The translations under genes were made by a program, and so were the position numbers. The notes under the pieces are model-generated. The model had not been told where the DNA came from, did not search any database, and was given only the letters and a program-made list of their open reading frames with translations. This document shows, in pieces, positions 57,037 to 64,000 of a DNA stretch of 64,000 nt (position 1 is its first letter; the number at the start of each line of letters is the position of its first letter). The stretch spans positions 3,720,001-3,784,000 of the forward strand of contig JASGIT010000001.1 in the NCBI GenBank assembly GCA_047601665.1. The letters run 5' to 3'. This DNA is from JASGIT01 sp047601665. GTDB taxonomy: Bacteria; Pseudomonadota; Gammaproteobacteria; Burkholderiales; Burkholderiaceae_C.

Positions 57037-57411
57037 ATGTCATCTCTTGCCCCTTCCCAATTGACGCTCAATTTCGAACCGTCCTTGCCCGACCGATTCC
57101 CCACGCTGCGGGCCTACATCGCGCACCGCACGCCGCTGCTGGTGAAACACGCCAAGGTGATTGCGGCGGACATGGACATGAGCCCGTCCACGTTGAGCCG
57201 CAAGCTCAACCCATCCGACGGAGACACCCAGCGCTTCAACCTGGATGACCTGGAGGCGTACATCCAATCCACGGGCGAGGCTGGCGCGGTCATCGAGTAC
57301 CTGGCCGCGAAGTACATGGACAGCGACGACGCGCGCAAGGCCCGCGCCCTGTCCAAAGTGGAGCGGCTTTCTCAAGAGCTGACCGCTGCGCTGGCGATGC
57401 TGAAGGGGTAG
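57037..57411 (+). CDS. Small phage regulator, CII-like position
   Basis: 124 residues; FPTLRAYIAHRTPLLVKHAK, then DMSPSTLSRKLNPSDGD (a DNA-binding helix pair) and a C-terminal helix. First of a run of short regulators after cro. CII-type role inferred from order only. Confidence 0.65.
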   Translation: MSSLAPSQLTLNFEPSLPDRFPTLRAYIAHRTPLLVKHAKVIAADMDMSPSTLSRKLNPSDGDTQRFNLDDLEAYIQSTGEAGAVIEYLAAKYMDSDDARKARALSKVERLSQELTAALAMLKG

Positions 57412-57415
57412 CTGC

Positions 57416-57805
57416 ATGACCAAATTCGCCTACCAAGACGAGTACGAGGCAATTACCTGCGCCATCGGCGCCAGCGGCAAGCCATTCAAGCTGGTGGCCG
57501 CGCATGTGTTCCCCGACATGAAGCCGGCGAGTGCATATGCCCGCTTGAAAGCGTGCTGCAGCCCGACAGGTGACCAACGCTTGACCTTCGGGCAGGTGCT
57601 GAACCTGATGGCGTTCTGCGAGTGCTACGACCCGCTGTATCACGCCTGCGATGAGACCCTGCACGCGCGTCCTGAGCGCAAATCGCTGGAAGGCGAGGCG
57701 GTCAAGCTGATGGAAGCAATCAACCAGGCAGCCGACACCATGAACCGCGCCGTGCGCGCGATGGAGCAACTCAAGGCCCGCGGTGGCATCCGGGTGGTGG
57801 CATGA
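57416..57805 (+). CDS. Small phage regulator
   Basis: 129 residues (AYQDEYEAITCAIGAS; FPDMKPASAYARLKACC; LTFGQVLNLMAFCECYDPLY), the layout of phage CII-like regulators, with a helical C-terminus. It overlaps the next gene by 4 bp (ATGA). Confidence 0.65.
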   Translation: MTKFAYQDEYEAITCAIGASGKPFKLVAAHVFPDMKPASAYARLKACCSPTGDQRLTFGQVLNLMAFCECYDPLYHACDETLHARPERKSLEGEAVKLMEAINQAADTMNRAVRAMEQLKARGGIRVVA

Positions 57806-58188
57806 CGACGCTGGACCAGTTCCGCGATCCAGTGGACGTCCGCTTGGTGCAGAAGCTGCCAAGTGCCGCCGCTGCTTTCGGTCTCGCATGTGCACATTCC
57901 GGTCTTGAAGACCGGGAAATCTACGGCGTGCTCGGCATTGATGCCGGGTACTTCTCGCGGATCAAGAGCGGGACTGCGACTCTGCAGGCGCAGCATGTGC
58001 GGGAATTCTGTCGGATCGTGGGTAATACCGCCTATCTGGAGTGGCTGGCGTGGCAGGTCGGCTGCACCTTGGTACTGGCCCAGACCGAGGCAGAGCGCCG
58101 CGCCGAGGAGGCGGAAGAGCGTGCCAAGGCTGCGGAGGCTGAAAACCGCCTGCTGCGGCAGTTGGTGCAGGGGAAGGTTGCGGCATGA
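57802..58188 (+). CDS. Phage DNA-binding protein, CII/Cro-like
   Basis: 128 residues; LEDREIYGVLGIDAGYFSRIKSG-type helix-turn-helix (YGVLGIDAGYFSRIKSG), then QVGCTLVLAQ and a coiled coil (AERRAEEAEERAKAAEAEN). Overlaps both neighbours by 4 bp. Confidence 0.65.
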   Translation: MTTLDQFRDPVDVRLVQKLPSAAAAFGLACAHSGLEDREIYGVLGIDAGYFSRIKSGTATLQAQHVREFCRIVGNTAYLEWLAWQVGCTLVLAQTEAERRAEEAEERAKAAEAENRLLRQLVQGKVAA

Positions 58189-58487
58189 GTGGTATTGAGC
58201 CTACCTGGGAGCGCCTTCGGGCCACCCACTGGATGGCGGCTGATAACGCCATGCTGCGGCTCGGCGTGTACCCCGCTGTGGACGGCATGGTGGCGCTGAT
58301 GTTCCAGACCCCGGGTGCAGCGACGCCGAAGGTGCTTTCCGTGCACCCAAGCGATGTGCCTCTGCTGTGCAAGCAACTGGAGTGCGCCCAGGGCCATGCC
58401 GAACGTCAGCGTGAGATCAATGCCGAGGCCGCCGCTGCGCAAATGGCCTTCGACTTGCTGATGAAGGCGAAGGAGGCCGCAAGGTGA
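58185..58487 (+). CDS. Small phage protein of unknown function
   Basis: 100 residues; begins MSGIEPTWERLRATHWM and has a helical end. Its stop overlaps the next start as GTGA. Cotranslated with the replication module. Confidence 0.6.
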   Translation: MSGIEPTWERLRATHWMAADNAMLRLGVYPAVDGMVALMFQTPGAATPKVLSVHPSDVPLLCKQLECAQGHAERQREINAEAAAAQMAFDLLMKAKEAAR

Positions 58488-59140
58488 CACCCAGCTCTGC
58501 CATCATGCCTTTGCTGCGTTCGCTGGCCATCAAGCCCGCAGGGCGCTACCGTGTCGCGCTGGCTCTCGCGGATCTGCATGACAGCCACGGCGGTGAGTTC
58601 AGCGCCACGATGGCGCAGATCGCCACGGCGGCAGGATTGTCGAAGGTGCAGGCTCGCAAGCATGTGCACGCCCTGATCGTCGAAGGGCTGCTGGCGATTG
58701 CTGGCAACGCCTTCGGTGGTGTGCCGGGTACCGGGCCTTCCTACATCTTCAACTGGGGTTTGCTGGAGCACTTGGCGGCCTGCACCCCTGATCTATTCGC
58801 CGAGGCGCGCGCCAAGATCACGGCGGAGCCGGATGACGCCTACCGTCTCACCGTCAATGGAGTCCAGTTCCTCGCCTGCCTGGTGGGCGCGCCTGGATCT
58901 CGTCGTGTGGTGTTTTGGCGCGTCGATGGAGAGCGCGCCAAGTATGGCGATGTGCCGCTCAACGTGCTGCTGCGCGACGCTCGCGTGCGGGGCGCCTGGC
59001 ATTGTCACTTGCTGCCCAACGGTGATGCAGATGCTCCCTTTGAGCAGATGTTCCGACTGACTTCTCAGGAGGTTGAGCAACTTGCCACCTGGGCACAGAG
59101 CGCGGCGCTGGGCCGTGTAGAAAGTTTGGTAGCTGCATGA
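58484..59140 (+). CDS. Winged-helix phage protein upstream of replication genes
   Basis: 218 residues starting GTG. FSATMAQIATAAGLSKVQAR and KHVHALIVEGLLAIAGNAF form a winged helix. The C-terminal half is unassigned. Overlaps the replication gene start by 4 bp; a role in replication or transcription is inferred from place. Confidence 0.65.
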   Translation: MTPSSAIMPLLRSLAIKPAGRYRVALALADLHDSHGGEFSATMAQIATAAGLSKVQARKHVHALIVEGLLAIAGNAFGGVPGTGPSYIFNWGLLEHLAACTPDLFAEARAKITAEPDDAYRLTVNGVQFLACLVGAPGSRRVVFWRVDGERAKYGDVPLNVLLRDARVRGAWHCHLLPNGDADAPFEQMFRLTSQEVEQLATWAQSAALGRVESLVAA

Positions 59141-60012
59141 GTTTTGAAGCAATTGCCTGGGCCATGAAGCAACCTGTAGGCCGTTCGTCCGCCAAGTTTC
59201 TGCTGGTGGCGCTAGCCGACTGCGTGAACGATAAGAGCGAAGAGATGCTGTGCTTCCCGTCGATCACGCACTTGGAGGCGGCGACGGAGTTGGATCGCAA
59301 ATCCGTGAAGGCGAACCTTCAGAAATTGCGCGAACTGGGGTTCATTGAGGACACAGGGCAGCGTCGTGGGCAAACGAGGCAGATTGTCGTGTACCTCTTA
59401 AAGGAGCCCAAAAACGGCCCCATTTCAGGTGAGGCAACGACCACCAAAGAGGCCCAATTTTCCCTAGAAAGGAGCCCAAATTTGGACCAGTCTCAAGACG
59501 ATGAAAGGGGCCCAAATTTCCCTGATAAGGGGCCCAAATTTCCCACCAAAGAGGCCCAATTTTCCCTGGAAAGGGGCCCAAATTTGGACCACGGAACCAG
59601 TAAAGAACCAGTAACTAAACCAGTAATGGAACCAGTAAAGAAGAACACGCGCGAGAAATCACGCTTCGACGCCTTGGCTGTCCAACTGCCCGATTGGCTA
59701 CCTGCTGATCTCTGGTCGACCTGGGTGAAAGACCGGGCGGACAGGAAGAAACCGATCACCGAAGCTGCTGCCGCACTCCAGTTTCGAAAGCTCGGAAAGC
59801 TGCGGGGTGAAGGGCACGACCCTCGCAAGCTCATCGAGCGCTCGATCGAACACGGCTGGCAGGGCTTCTTTGCCAACGACACCACGCTGGCGTCCGCAGG
59901 CTCGACGTTCGACCGCCCTAATCCGGGCGGCCATCGCCAGGCCAGTCGCCACAGCGGCTTTGAAAACCTCGACTACAGCGAAGGAGTGAACGCAGATGGA
60001 ACGCTTGCTTGA
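59137..60012 (+). CDS. Phage replication initiator, O-like, with internal origin
   Basis: 291 residues. N-terminal winged helix (FLLVALADCVNDKSEEMLCF; SVKANLQKLRELGFIEDTGQ), a repetitive linker at about 90-165 (SLERSPNLD, SLERGPNLD, GPNFPDKGPKFP) encoded by iterons, and a C-terminal loader-interaction-like domain (LPADLWSTWVKDRADRKKP, ALQFRKLGKLRGEG). The layout of binding domain, iteron linker and partner domain copies lambda O. It overlaps the DnaC-type gene by 17 bp. Confidence 0.8.
   Translation: MSFEAIAWAMKQPVGRSSAKFLLVALADCVNDKSEEMLCFPSITHLEAATELDRKSVKANLQKLRELGFIEDTGQRRGQTRQIVVYLLKEPKNGPISGEATTTKEAQFSLERSPNLDQSQDDERGPNFPDKGPKFPTKEAQFSLERGPNLDHGTSKEPVTKPVMEPVKKNTREKSRFDALAVQLPDWLPADLWSTWVKDRADRKKPITEAAAALQFRKLGKLRGEGHDPRKLIERSIEHGWQGFFANDTTLASAGSTFDRPNPGGHRQASRHSGFENLDYSEGVNADGTLA
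59403..59640. repeat. Iteron array and flanking AT-richer direct repeats, probable phage origin
   Basis: Seven related units of about 15 bp, consensus GRGGCCCAAATTTCCC, start at 59403, 59449, 59471, 59507, 59529, 59551 and 59573. The block 59449-59491 recurs almost exactly at 59551-59591. Four ACCAGTAA direct repeats follow at about 59597-59638, in AT-richer DNA suitable for unwinding. Iterons inside the initiator gene are the lambda O arrangement. Confidence 0.75.
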
Positions 60013-60856
60013 TGAACCGTTGAGCTCGCCGAGCCTGGATTCTGGCGAGCAGTCCGAAGCGTGCGTGCAGCACGGGAGCTACATCGCCAAGCCGATTTAC
60101 CCTGGAGCCCAGCGTCTGACCGGCTGTCCTACTTGCGCCAAGCAAGCGGCCAAGCTGGCCGACGAACGGGAGGCGCAATGGCGAGCCGAGGAAGCGGCGA
60201 TGGAGGCGCGCGCAACCGCGCAGAAGGCAGAGCGGATACGCGCACGCCGCCTGGAGATCAGCGGTCTTCAAGGCCGAATGCTGAGCTCCACCTTCGAGAA
60301 TTTCCAGTGCACGACCAAAGCACAGACGGACGTGCTGGCGGAGTGCAGAAGCTTCGTCGAGAACCTGAACCCCGACGGCGGTGGTGGCCTATGGCTGCTC
60401 GGCTCTCCGGGCACAGGGAAGACCCACTTGGGCAGTGCCATGGTCTCGCACGTCATCAACGTGGCGCGCAAGCGCGCATGCATCCACAGCGCCCGGGAGA
60501 TCGTGACCATGCTGCGCGCGAGCTGGGGCAAGAAGGCGGATCACGATCCGTGGGACGACCGCTGGATACCGCAGGCCACCGAAGAGATCGTCGAGTACCT
60601 GGGCAGCGCCGCACTTCTGGTGCTGGACGAGGTCGGCAACAGTTTCAACACCGATGCCGAGCGGGTTCAGCTTTTCGATGTCATCGACCTGCGCTACAAG
60701 CTCTGCCGCCCGACGGTGTTGATCTCTAATCTTTCGGCTCAGGATGCAAGACAGGTGTTGGGCGACCGCGCCTACGACCGATTGCGCGAAGGAGCGAAGG
60801 CATTGGCCTGCACTTGGCCCAGCGCCCGCAGCATCAACCGCGCGCCCCGGACCTGA
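59996..60856 (+). CDS. DnaC-type helicase loader ATPase
   Basis: 286 residues. N-terminal zinc-like Cys pair (GCPTCAKQ), a charged helix, then AAA+ ATPase with Walker A (LLGSPGTGKTHLG), Walker B (ALLVLDEVGNSF), sensor 1 (TVLISNLSAQD) and Arg finger region (DRAYDRLREGAK). It loads the host helicase at the phage origin. Overlaps the initiator gene. Confidence 0.9.
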   Translation: MERLLDEPLSSPSLDSGEQSEACVQHGSYIAKPIYPGAQRLTGCPTCAKQAAKLADEREAQWRAEEAAMEARATAQKAERIRARRLEISGLQGRMLSSTFENFQCTTKAQTDVLAECRSFVENLNPDGGGGLWLLGSPGTGKTHLGSAMVSHVINVARKRACIHSAREIVTMLRASWGKKADHDPWDDRWIPQATEEIVEYLGSAALLVLDEVGNSFNTDAERVQLFDVIDLRYKLCRPTVLISNLSAQDARQVLGDRAYDRLREGAKALACTWPSARSINRAPRT

Positions 60857-60881
60857 TCCAGCACCTCGAGGAAACCTACCT

Positions 60882-61478
60882 ATGATCGAGTCGCCAGACG
60901 TGACCACTTTGCCGCCAGGAAATGAACGGCCGATGCCGGGTGAAAGACCCTCTTGGGCTAAGCCCACGGGCCGGATCATCTGGGACACCATGCTGGCGCT
61001 ACGCGAGAACGGCCAGGCCATCAGCCGCCAGAGGATCATGGAATTGAGCGGCCTCACGTACACCAAGGTCGACGACCACGTCAGCCGCTGGATAGACAAT
61101 GGCCGCCTGCGCCGTGTGGTCGACGGTGTGTACGAGTTGGTCGAGGCGATGCCGGAGCCCAGGGCCGTTTCCGTCACGGACCTGCACAACGGGCAGACGA
61201 TGATCGAGTGTGGTGATCAGGTCGTCCACCTGTGGCCCGCTGAGGTCCGTGCGCTTGGCCTGCGCCTCGTGGGTAGCGCAATGCAGTTCGCACAGTTGCA
61301 GACGCAGCATGACATGGCTGCCTTGCTGGCAGAGGCCACGACCCGGAACCGAGCGCTTGCCGACCGTGTGCACGACCTGGAGCTGGAGCAGAAACTGGAC
61401 AAGCAGGGCCAGGCGTTGCTCAAGACTCGCCGACGGGCGGGCAATGTTCCTGGAGGTGGGGTATGCCAGGGCGAATGA
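60882..61478 (+). CDS. Phage helix-turn-helix protein of unknown function
   Basis: 198 residues; AISRQRIMELSGLTYTKVDD and VSRWIDNGRLRRVVDGVYEL form a winged helix; the C-terminal part is a coiled coil (LLAEATTRNRALADRVHDLE). ATG 60882 is favoured over a longer frame. The 91 bases after it show nothing clear. Confidence 0.65.
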   Translation: MIESPDVTTLPPGNERPMPGERPSWAKPTGRIIWDTMLALRENGQAISRQRIMELSGLTYTKVDDHVSRWIDNGRLRRVVDGVYELVEAMPEPRAVSVTDLHNGQTMIECGDQVVHLWPAEVRALGLRLVGSAMQFAQLQTQHDMAALLAEATTRNRALADRVHDLELEQKLDKQGQALLKTRRRAGNVPGGGVCQGE

Positions 61479-61569
61479 AGTGGGCGAGTTCGTTGCTGGC
61501 CATGGCTGCAAGCGCCCATGAGTATGAGCGGAGTTCACACGGCTTCATTCCAGGGCGCCAGCCTTTGGC

Positions 61570-61971
61570 TCATCCAAGCCAGTTTTCGACCTTCAGACCA
61601 CGGATGCGGGTGAACTCGCGCATGTTGTCCGTCACCAGCGTCAGGCCCAGCGCGTAGGCGTGCGCGGCGATCAGCAGGTCGTTGCCCCCGATGGGCTGAC
61701 CCGCTGCCTCCAGTTCTGCGCGGATGCCGCCGTATTCGGCATCAGCAGGAATGTCCAGCGGCAGCACGGGGATGGTTTCCAGCACACCCTCGACTTTGGC
61801 CAGCAGCTTGGGCGATCCTTTCTTGGCGCAGCCATAACGCAGCTCTGCCGCCACGATGATGCTGGTGCAAATCCCCTTGGCCCCTACCTCCTCGATGCGG
61901 CGCGCGGCCGAGCCGGACGGATTGCGGATGAGGTCACTGATGATGTTGGTGTCCAGCAGATACCCGCTCAC
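61570..61971 (-). CDS. vapC: VapC-type PIN-domain toxin
   Basis: 133 residues. YLLDTNIISDLIR (first Asp), AAELRYGCAKKG (Glu) and GGNDLLIAAHAYALGLTLVTDN (Asp pair) hold the four acidic residues of a PIN ribonuclease, all present. GTG 61971 overlaps the antitoxin stop as GTGA; a longer opening is rejected. Confidence 0.93.
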   Translation of the reverse strand: MSGYLLDTNIISDLIRNPSGSAARRIEEVGAKGICTSIIVAAELRYGCAKKGSPKLLAKVEGVLETIPVLPLDIPADAEYGGIRAELEAAGQPIGGNDLLIAAHAYALGLTLVTDNMREFTRIRGLKVENWLG

Positions 61972-62240
61972 AGAATGTCCTCCGGTTGGACGGGCGCATC
62001 CTCGATGGATGGGAACTGGTCTTCCGGCCCCAGCGGCGGCTCTTTGCGCCACTCGGCCAGCAGTTCGATGATATTGGTGGGGCGGGCCACGGGCTCGATG
62101 ATGAGCTTGCTGCCTTCACGGTGGATCAGCACGCGATCTCCCGGTAGCTCGAACTCGACAGGAATCCGCACCGCCTGGCTGCGGTTGTTGCGGAACAACT
62201 TGGCCTCCTTAGGCCTGGAAGGTAGGGGTAGGGCAGGCAT
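61968..62240 (-). CDS. vapB: VapB-type antitoxin
   Basis: 90 residues; AKLFRNNRSQAVRIPVEFEL is the AbrB/SpoVT-like DNA-binding part of VapB, followed by an acidic toxin-binding tail. Its stop couples to vapC. The ATG at 62240 follows a GGAGGTG site. Confidence 0.92.
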   Translation of the reverse strand: MPALPLPSRPKEAKLFRNNRSQAVRIPVEFELPGDRVLIHREGSKLIIEPVARPTNIIELLAEWRKEPPLGPEDQFPSIEDAPVQPEDIL

Positions 62241-62251
62241 GGCACCTCCAT

Positions 62252-62281
62252 TGGCATATGCAAAATTGTATATGTCAATGA
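62252..62281 (-). promoter_or_regulatory. vapBC promoter with near-palindrome
   Basis: CATATGCAAAATTGTATATG (62255-62274) is a near-perfect inverted repeat. On the minus strand it holds TATACAAT (62272-62265), a good -10 box. VapB autoregulation at such a site is usual in the family. Confidence 0.65.
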
Positions 62282-62443
62282 GACGCTGATCAACGGCTGG
62301 AGTTCCTGACCTTTGGCGGTGGGGTTCATTGGGAAGCGTCGGTAGATGGGTGACTGGATGCGCGGCAGCCCCGGCTCTTTTTTGTGGAGTGCTCCCCCGT
62401 ATAGGGTTTCCACATTTGCCACGTTCCCGGAACCATCCGGGGC

Positions 62444-63421
62444 GTGGACACCAACTCCAGTTCTTCTGCTTCCCGCCCGCCCGCAGGCGAGGCTCCTGCT
62501 TCCCGCTCCATCGACTGGGAGGCGATCAAGCACGCCTTCACGAACACCACCGAGTCCACCCGGGATATTGGCCGCGCCCATGGGGTCACGCACTCCGCCA
62601 TCGGCAAGCGCGCCAGCAAGGAAGGGTGGACACGTCCGGAGAAGGAAAAGCCGGTATCCGCAAAGCTCGCGGCCCTGGAACCGCGGCAACAGCGCTTCGT
62701 GCAGGAGTACTTGGCCGACCTCAACGGCACTCAGGCCGCCATCCGGGCGGGGTATAGCCCGAACGCGGCCAACGAGTAGGCCAGCCGACTGATAGCAAAC
62801 GCCAAGGTGCAGCAGGCCATCAAGGAAGGCCAGGAAAAGCTGCAGGCCAAGCTGGAGATGAACGCCGAGCGCGTGGTGCAGAAGCTGGCTCAGATCGCCA
62901 CCGCCGATCCCCGCGAACTGGTGGAGGTGAAGGTGGGCTGCTGCCGTTGCTGTCATGGCGAGGGGCACAAGTACCAGCGCACCCTGCTGGAAATGGCCCA
63001 TGACCGTGAGCGCTGGGCCGCGAAGGGCAAGCCGCCCGAAGAGTTCGATGAGCAGGGTGGGGTGGGCTTCAACCCGCTGCTGCCCCCACACGCGGAATGC
63101 CCGAACTGCGGCGGCGACGGCGAATCGCGCACCGTCCTGAAGGACACACGCCACCTGAGCCCGCGCGCCGCCGCGCTCTACGCCGGAGCCAAGCAGACCA
63201 AGTACGGTATCGAGATCCAGATGCACTCGCAGATGGAGGCGTGGGAGAAGCTGGCCAAGCACCTGGGCCTGTACGCCAAGGACAATTTCCAGCGCTCTGA
63301 CCCGCTGTCGCTGCGCACCATGACCGATGCCGAGCGGGCTGTGCGTGTGCAAAACGTGCTGGAAGGCGATCCGGCGCTGGCCGAGGCCTTGGGCCGTATC
63401 CTGGGGGGCACCGCGCAATGA
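62444..63421 (+). pseudogene. Terminase small subunit interrupted by an amber codon
   Basis: Open parts 62444-62776 and 62780-63421 share one frame and are split by TAG at 62777. Together 324 residues. AIKHAFTNTTESTRDIGRAH is a DNA-binding helix-turn-helix; LEPRQQRFVQEYLADLNGTQ and AIRAGYSPNAANE are typical of terminase small subunits and continue after the stop as ASRLIANAKVQQAI. The family expects Gln at the stop (NEQASRL), so CAG-to-TAG is the simplest cause. A zinc-binding Cys cluster (CCRCCHGEGH, CPNCGGDG) follows. Its stop overlaps the large subunit start. Confidence 0.85.
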
Positions 63422-64000
63422 GTGCCATTCCATCGACTGCGGAGCTGATGCGCCGCATGAAAGAGCTGCCCGCCGACCTGCGTGCAAAGCTGGATGGCTT
63501 CCTGCACATGGTGTCCCCCGCTGCCTGGGTGCCGCAGGCGGGCCCGCAGTCCATGGCCTACCGCTCGCCAGCCGACATCGTGTTCTACGGCGGCAGCGCG
63601 GGCGGCGGCAAGACCGATCTGCTTCTCGGCCTGGCGCTCACCCAGCATGAGCACAGCATCATCTTCCGCCGCGAGGCCGTTCAGTTGGTGGGCATCGAGG
63701 AGCGGATGACCAAGATCCTGGGCAGCCGCGACGGCTACAACAGCCAGGATGGCATTTGGCGCCTGCCCGAGGGCCGCGTGATGGAGTTGGGCAGCGTGAA
63801 GGAGCCCGGCGACTGGAGCAAATACCAGGGCCGCGCGCACGACCTTAAGGGCTTCGATGAAATCTGCCACTTCACCGAGGGCCAGTTCCGCGCGCTGATC
63901 GGCTGGATGCGCACGGACAACCCCAACGTGCGCCAGCGCGTGGTGTGCGCGGGCAACCCTCCCACGGACGCCACGGGCGAGTGGGTGAAACGATACTGGG
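63418..64000 (+). CDS. Terminase large subunit, 3' end beyond window
   Basis: 194 visible codons. Walker A (YGGSAGGGKTDLLLGLAL), then IIFRREAVQLVG and a Walker B-like HDLKGFDEICHF, the packaging ATPase order. The C-terminal nuclease lies outside. ATG 63418 overlaps the small subunit stop as ATGA. Confidence 0.92.
   Translation, partial: MSAIPSTAELMRRMKELPADLRAKLDGFLHMVSPAAWVPQAGPQSMAYRSPADIVFYGGSAGGGKTDLLLGLALTQHEHSIIFRREAVQLVGIEERMTKILGSRDGYNSQDGIWRLPEGRVMELGSVKEPGDWSKYQGRAHDLKGFDEICHFTEGQFRALIGWMRTDNPNVRQRVVCAGNPPTDATGEWVKRYW

Larger units (their letters stand above)
48584..64000. mobile_element. Prophage, left portion, at tRNA-Val(GAC)
   Basis: Phage gene order: integrase and excisionase by the tRNA, a leftward early operon, repressor and cro divergent, small regulators, replication genes, terminase. 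It extends beyond the right edge, so attR and the exact core cannot be seen. The 48584-48659 gap next to the tRNA has the sequence expected to hold attL. Confidence 0.92.

Noticed and set aside
59403..59640. A CRISPR array at the iteron region
   Set aside because: Units are about 15 bp, unevenly spaced and inside an open reading frame; no cas genes are present. No CRISPR array is seen anywhere in the window.
61463..61657. A 64-codon plus-strand frame between the HTH gene and vapC
   Set aside because: It overlaps vapC antisense over most of its length and shows no motif.

Overview
The window is high-GC chromosomal DNA with the gene content and codon bias of a beta-proteobacterium of the Burkholderiales, most likely a comamonad of the Acidovorax/Alicycliphilus/Diaphorobacter type. 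Reasons are the nirBD/NIT-ANTAR nitrite cluster, the PHB depolymerase followed by an orphan RnfB-type ferredoxin, an EnvZ/OmpR pair, and repeated intergenic elements I recognise as common in comamonads. The genus is an inference; no rRNA is present.

Backbone, left part (1-20.4 kb): a type IV pilus retraction ATPase cut by the window edge; dapD and dapC (lysine/diaminopimelate); a nitrite assimilation block (phosphatase-kinase fusion, formate/nitrite channel, NIT-ANTAR antiterminator, nirD, nirB) with structured leaders upstream of the channel gene and nirB; a four-gene polar amino acid ABC transporter; rnfB-like, phaZ and a RelA/SpoT-domain gene; a CHASE-GGDEF-EAL protein; and dusA. The backbone resumes at 37 kb with mfd, ispD-ispF, envZ-ompR, a SIMPL-domain protein, bdhA, relA and tRNA-Val.

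From 20,473 to 36,903 lies a 16.4-kb integrative mobilizable element at the 3' end of tRNA-Ser(GGA). It has mobC, a relaxase, a coupling protein interrupted by an amber codon, a large serine recombinase, a resolvase, an AbiE toxin-antitoxin pair and AT-rich cargo of unknown function. Its attachment core (TGGCGG) lies in frame inside the recombinase gene. In the chromosome the recombinase's last 52 codons are stranded at the opposite end of the element and are replaced by 33 codons read through the host tRNA gene and its flank. In the circular form the frame closes to 564 codons and its stop overlaps the mobC start (ATGA), so excision would rebuild a recombinase-mobC-relaxase operon. This is the most notable system in the window.

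From 48.6 kb to the right edge is the left arm of a prophage at tRNA-Val(GAC): integrase and excisionase, a leftward early operon, BrnTA and VapBC toxin-antitoxin pairs, a repressor that lacks the S24 protease dyad, cro, small regulators, an O-like replication gene carrying an internal iteron array (probable origin), a DnaC-type loader, a terminase small subunit broken by an amber codon, and the start of the terminase large subunit. Both amber codons, one in each mobile element, sit where glutamine is expected, so one C-to-T change explains each.
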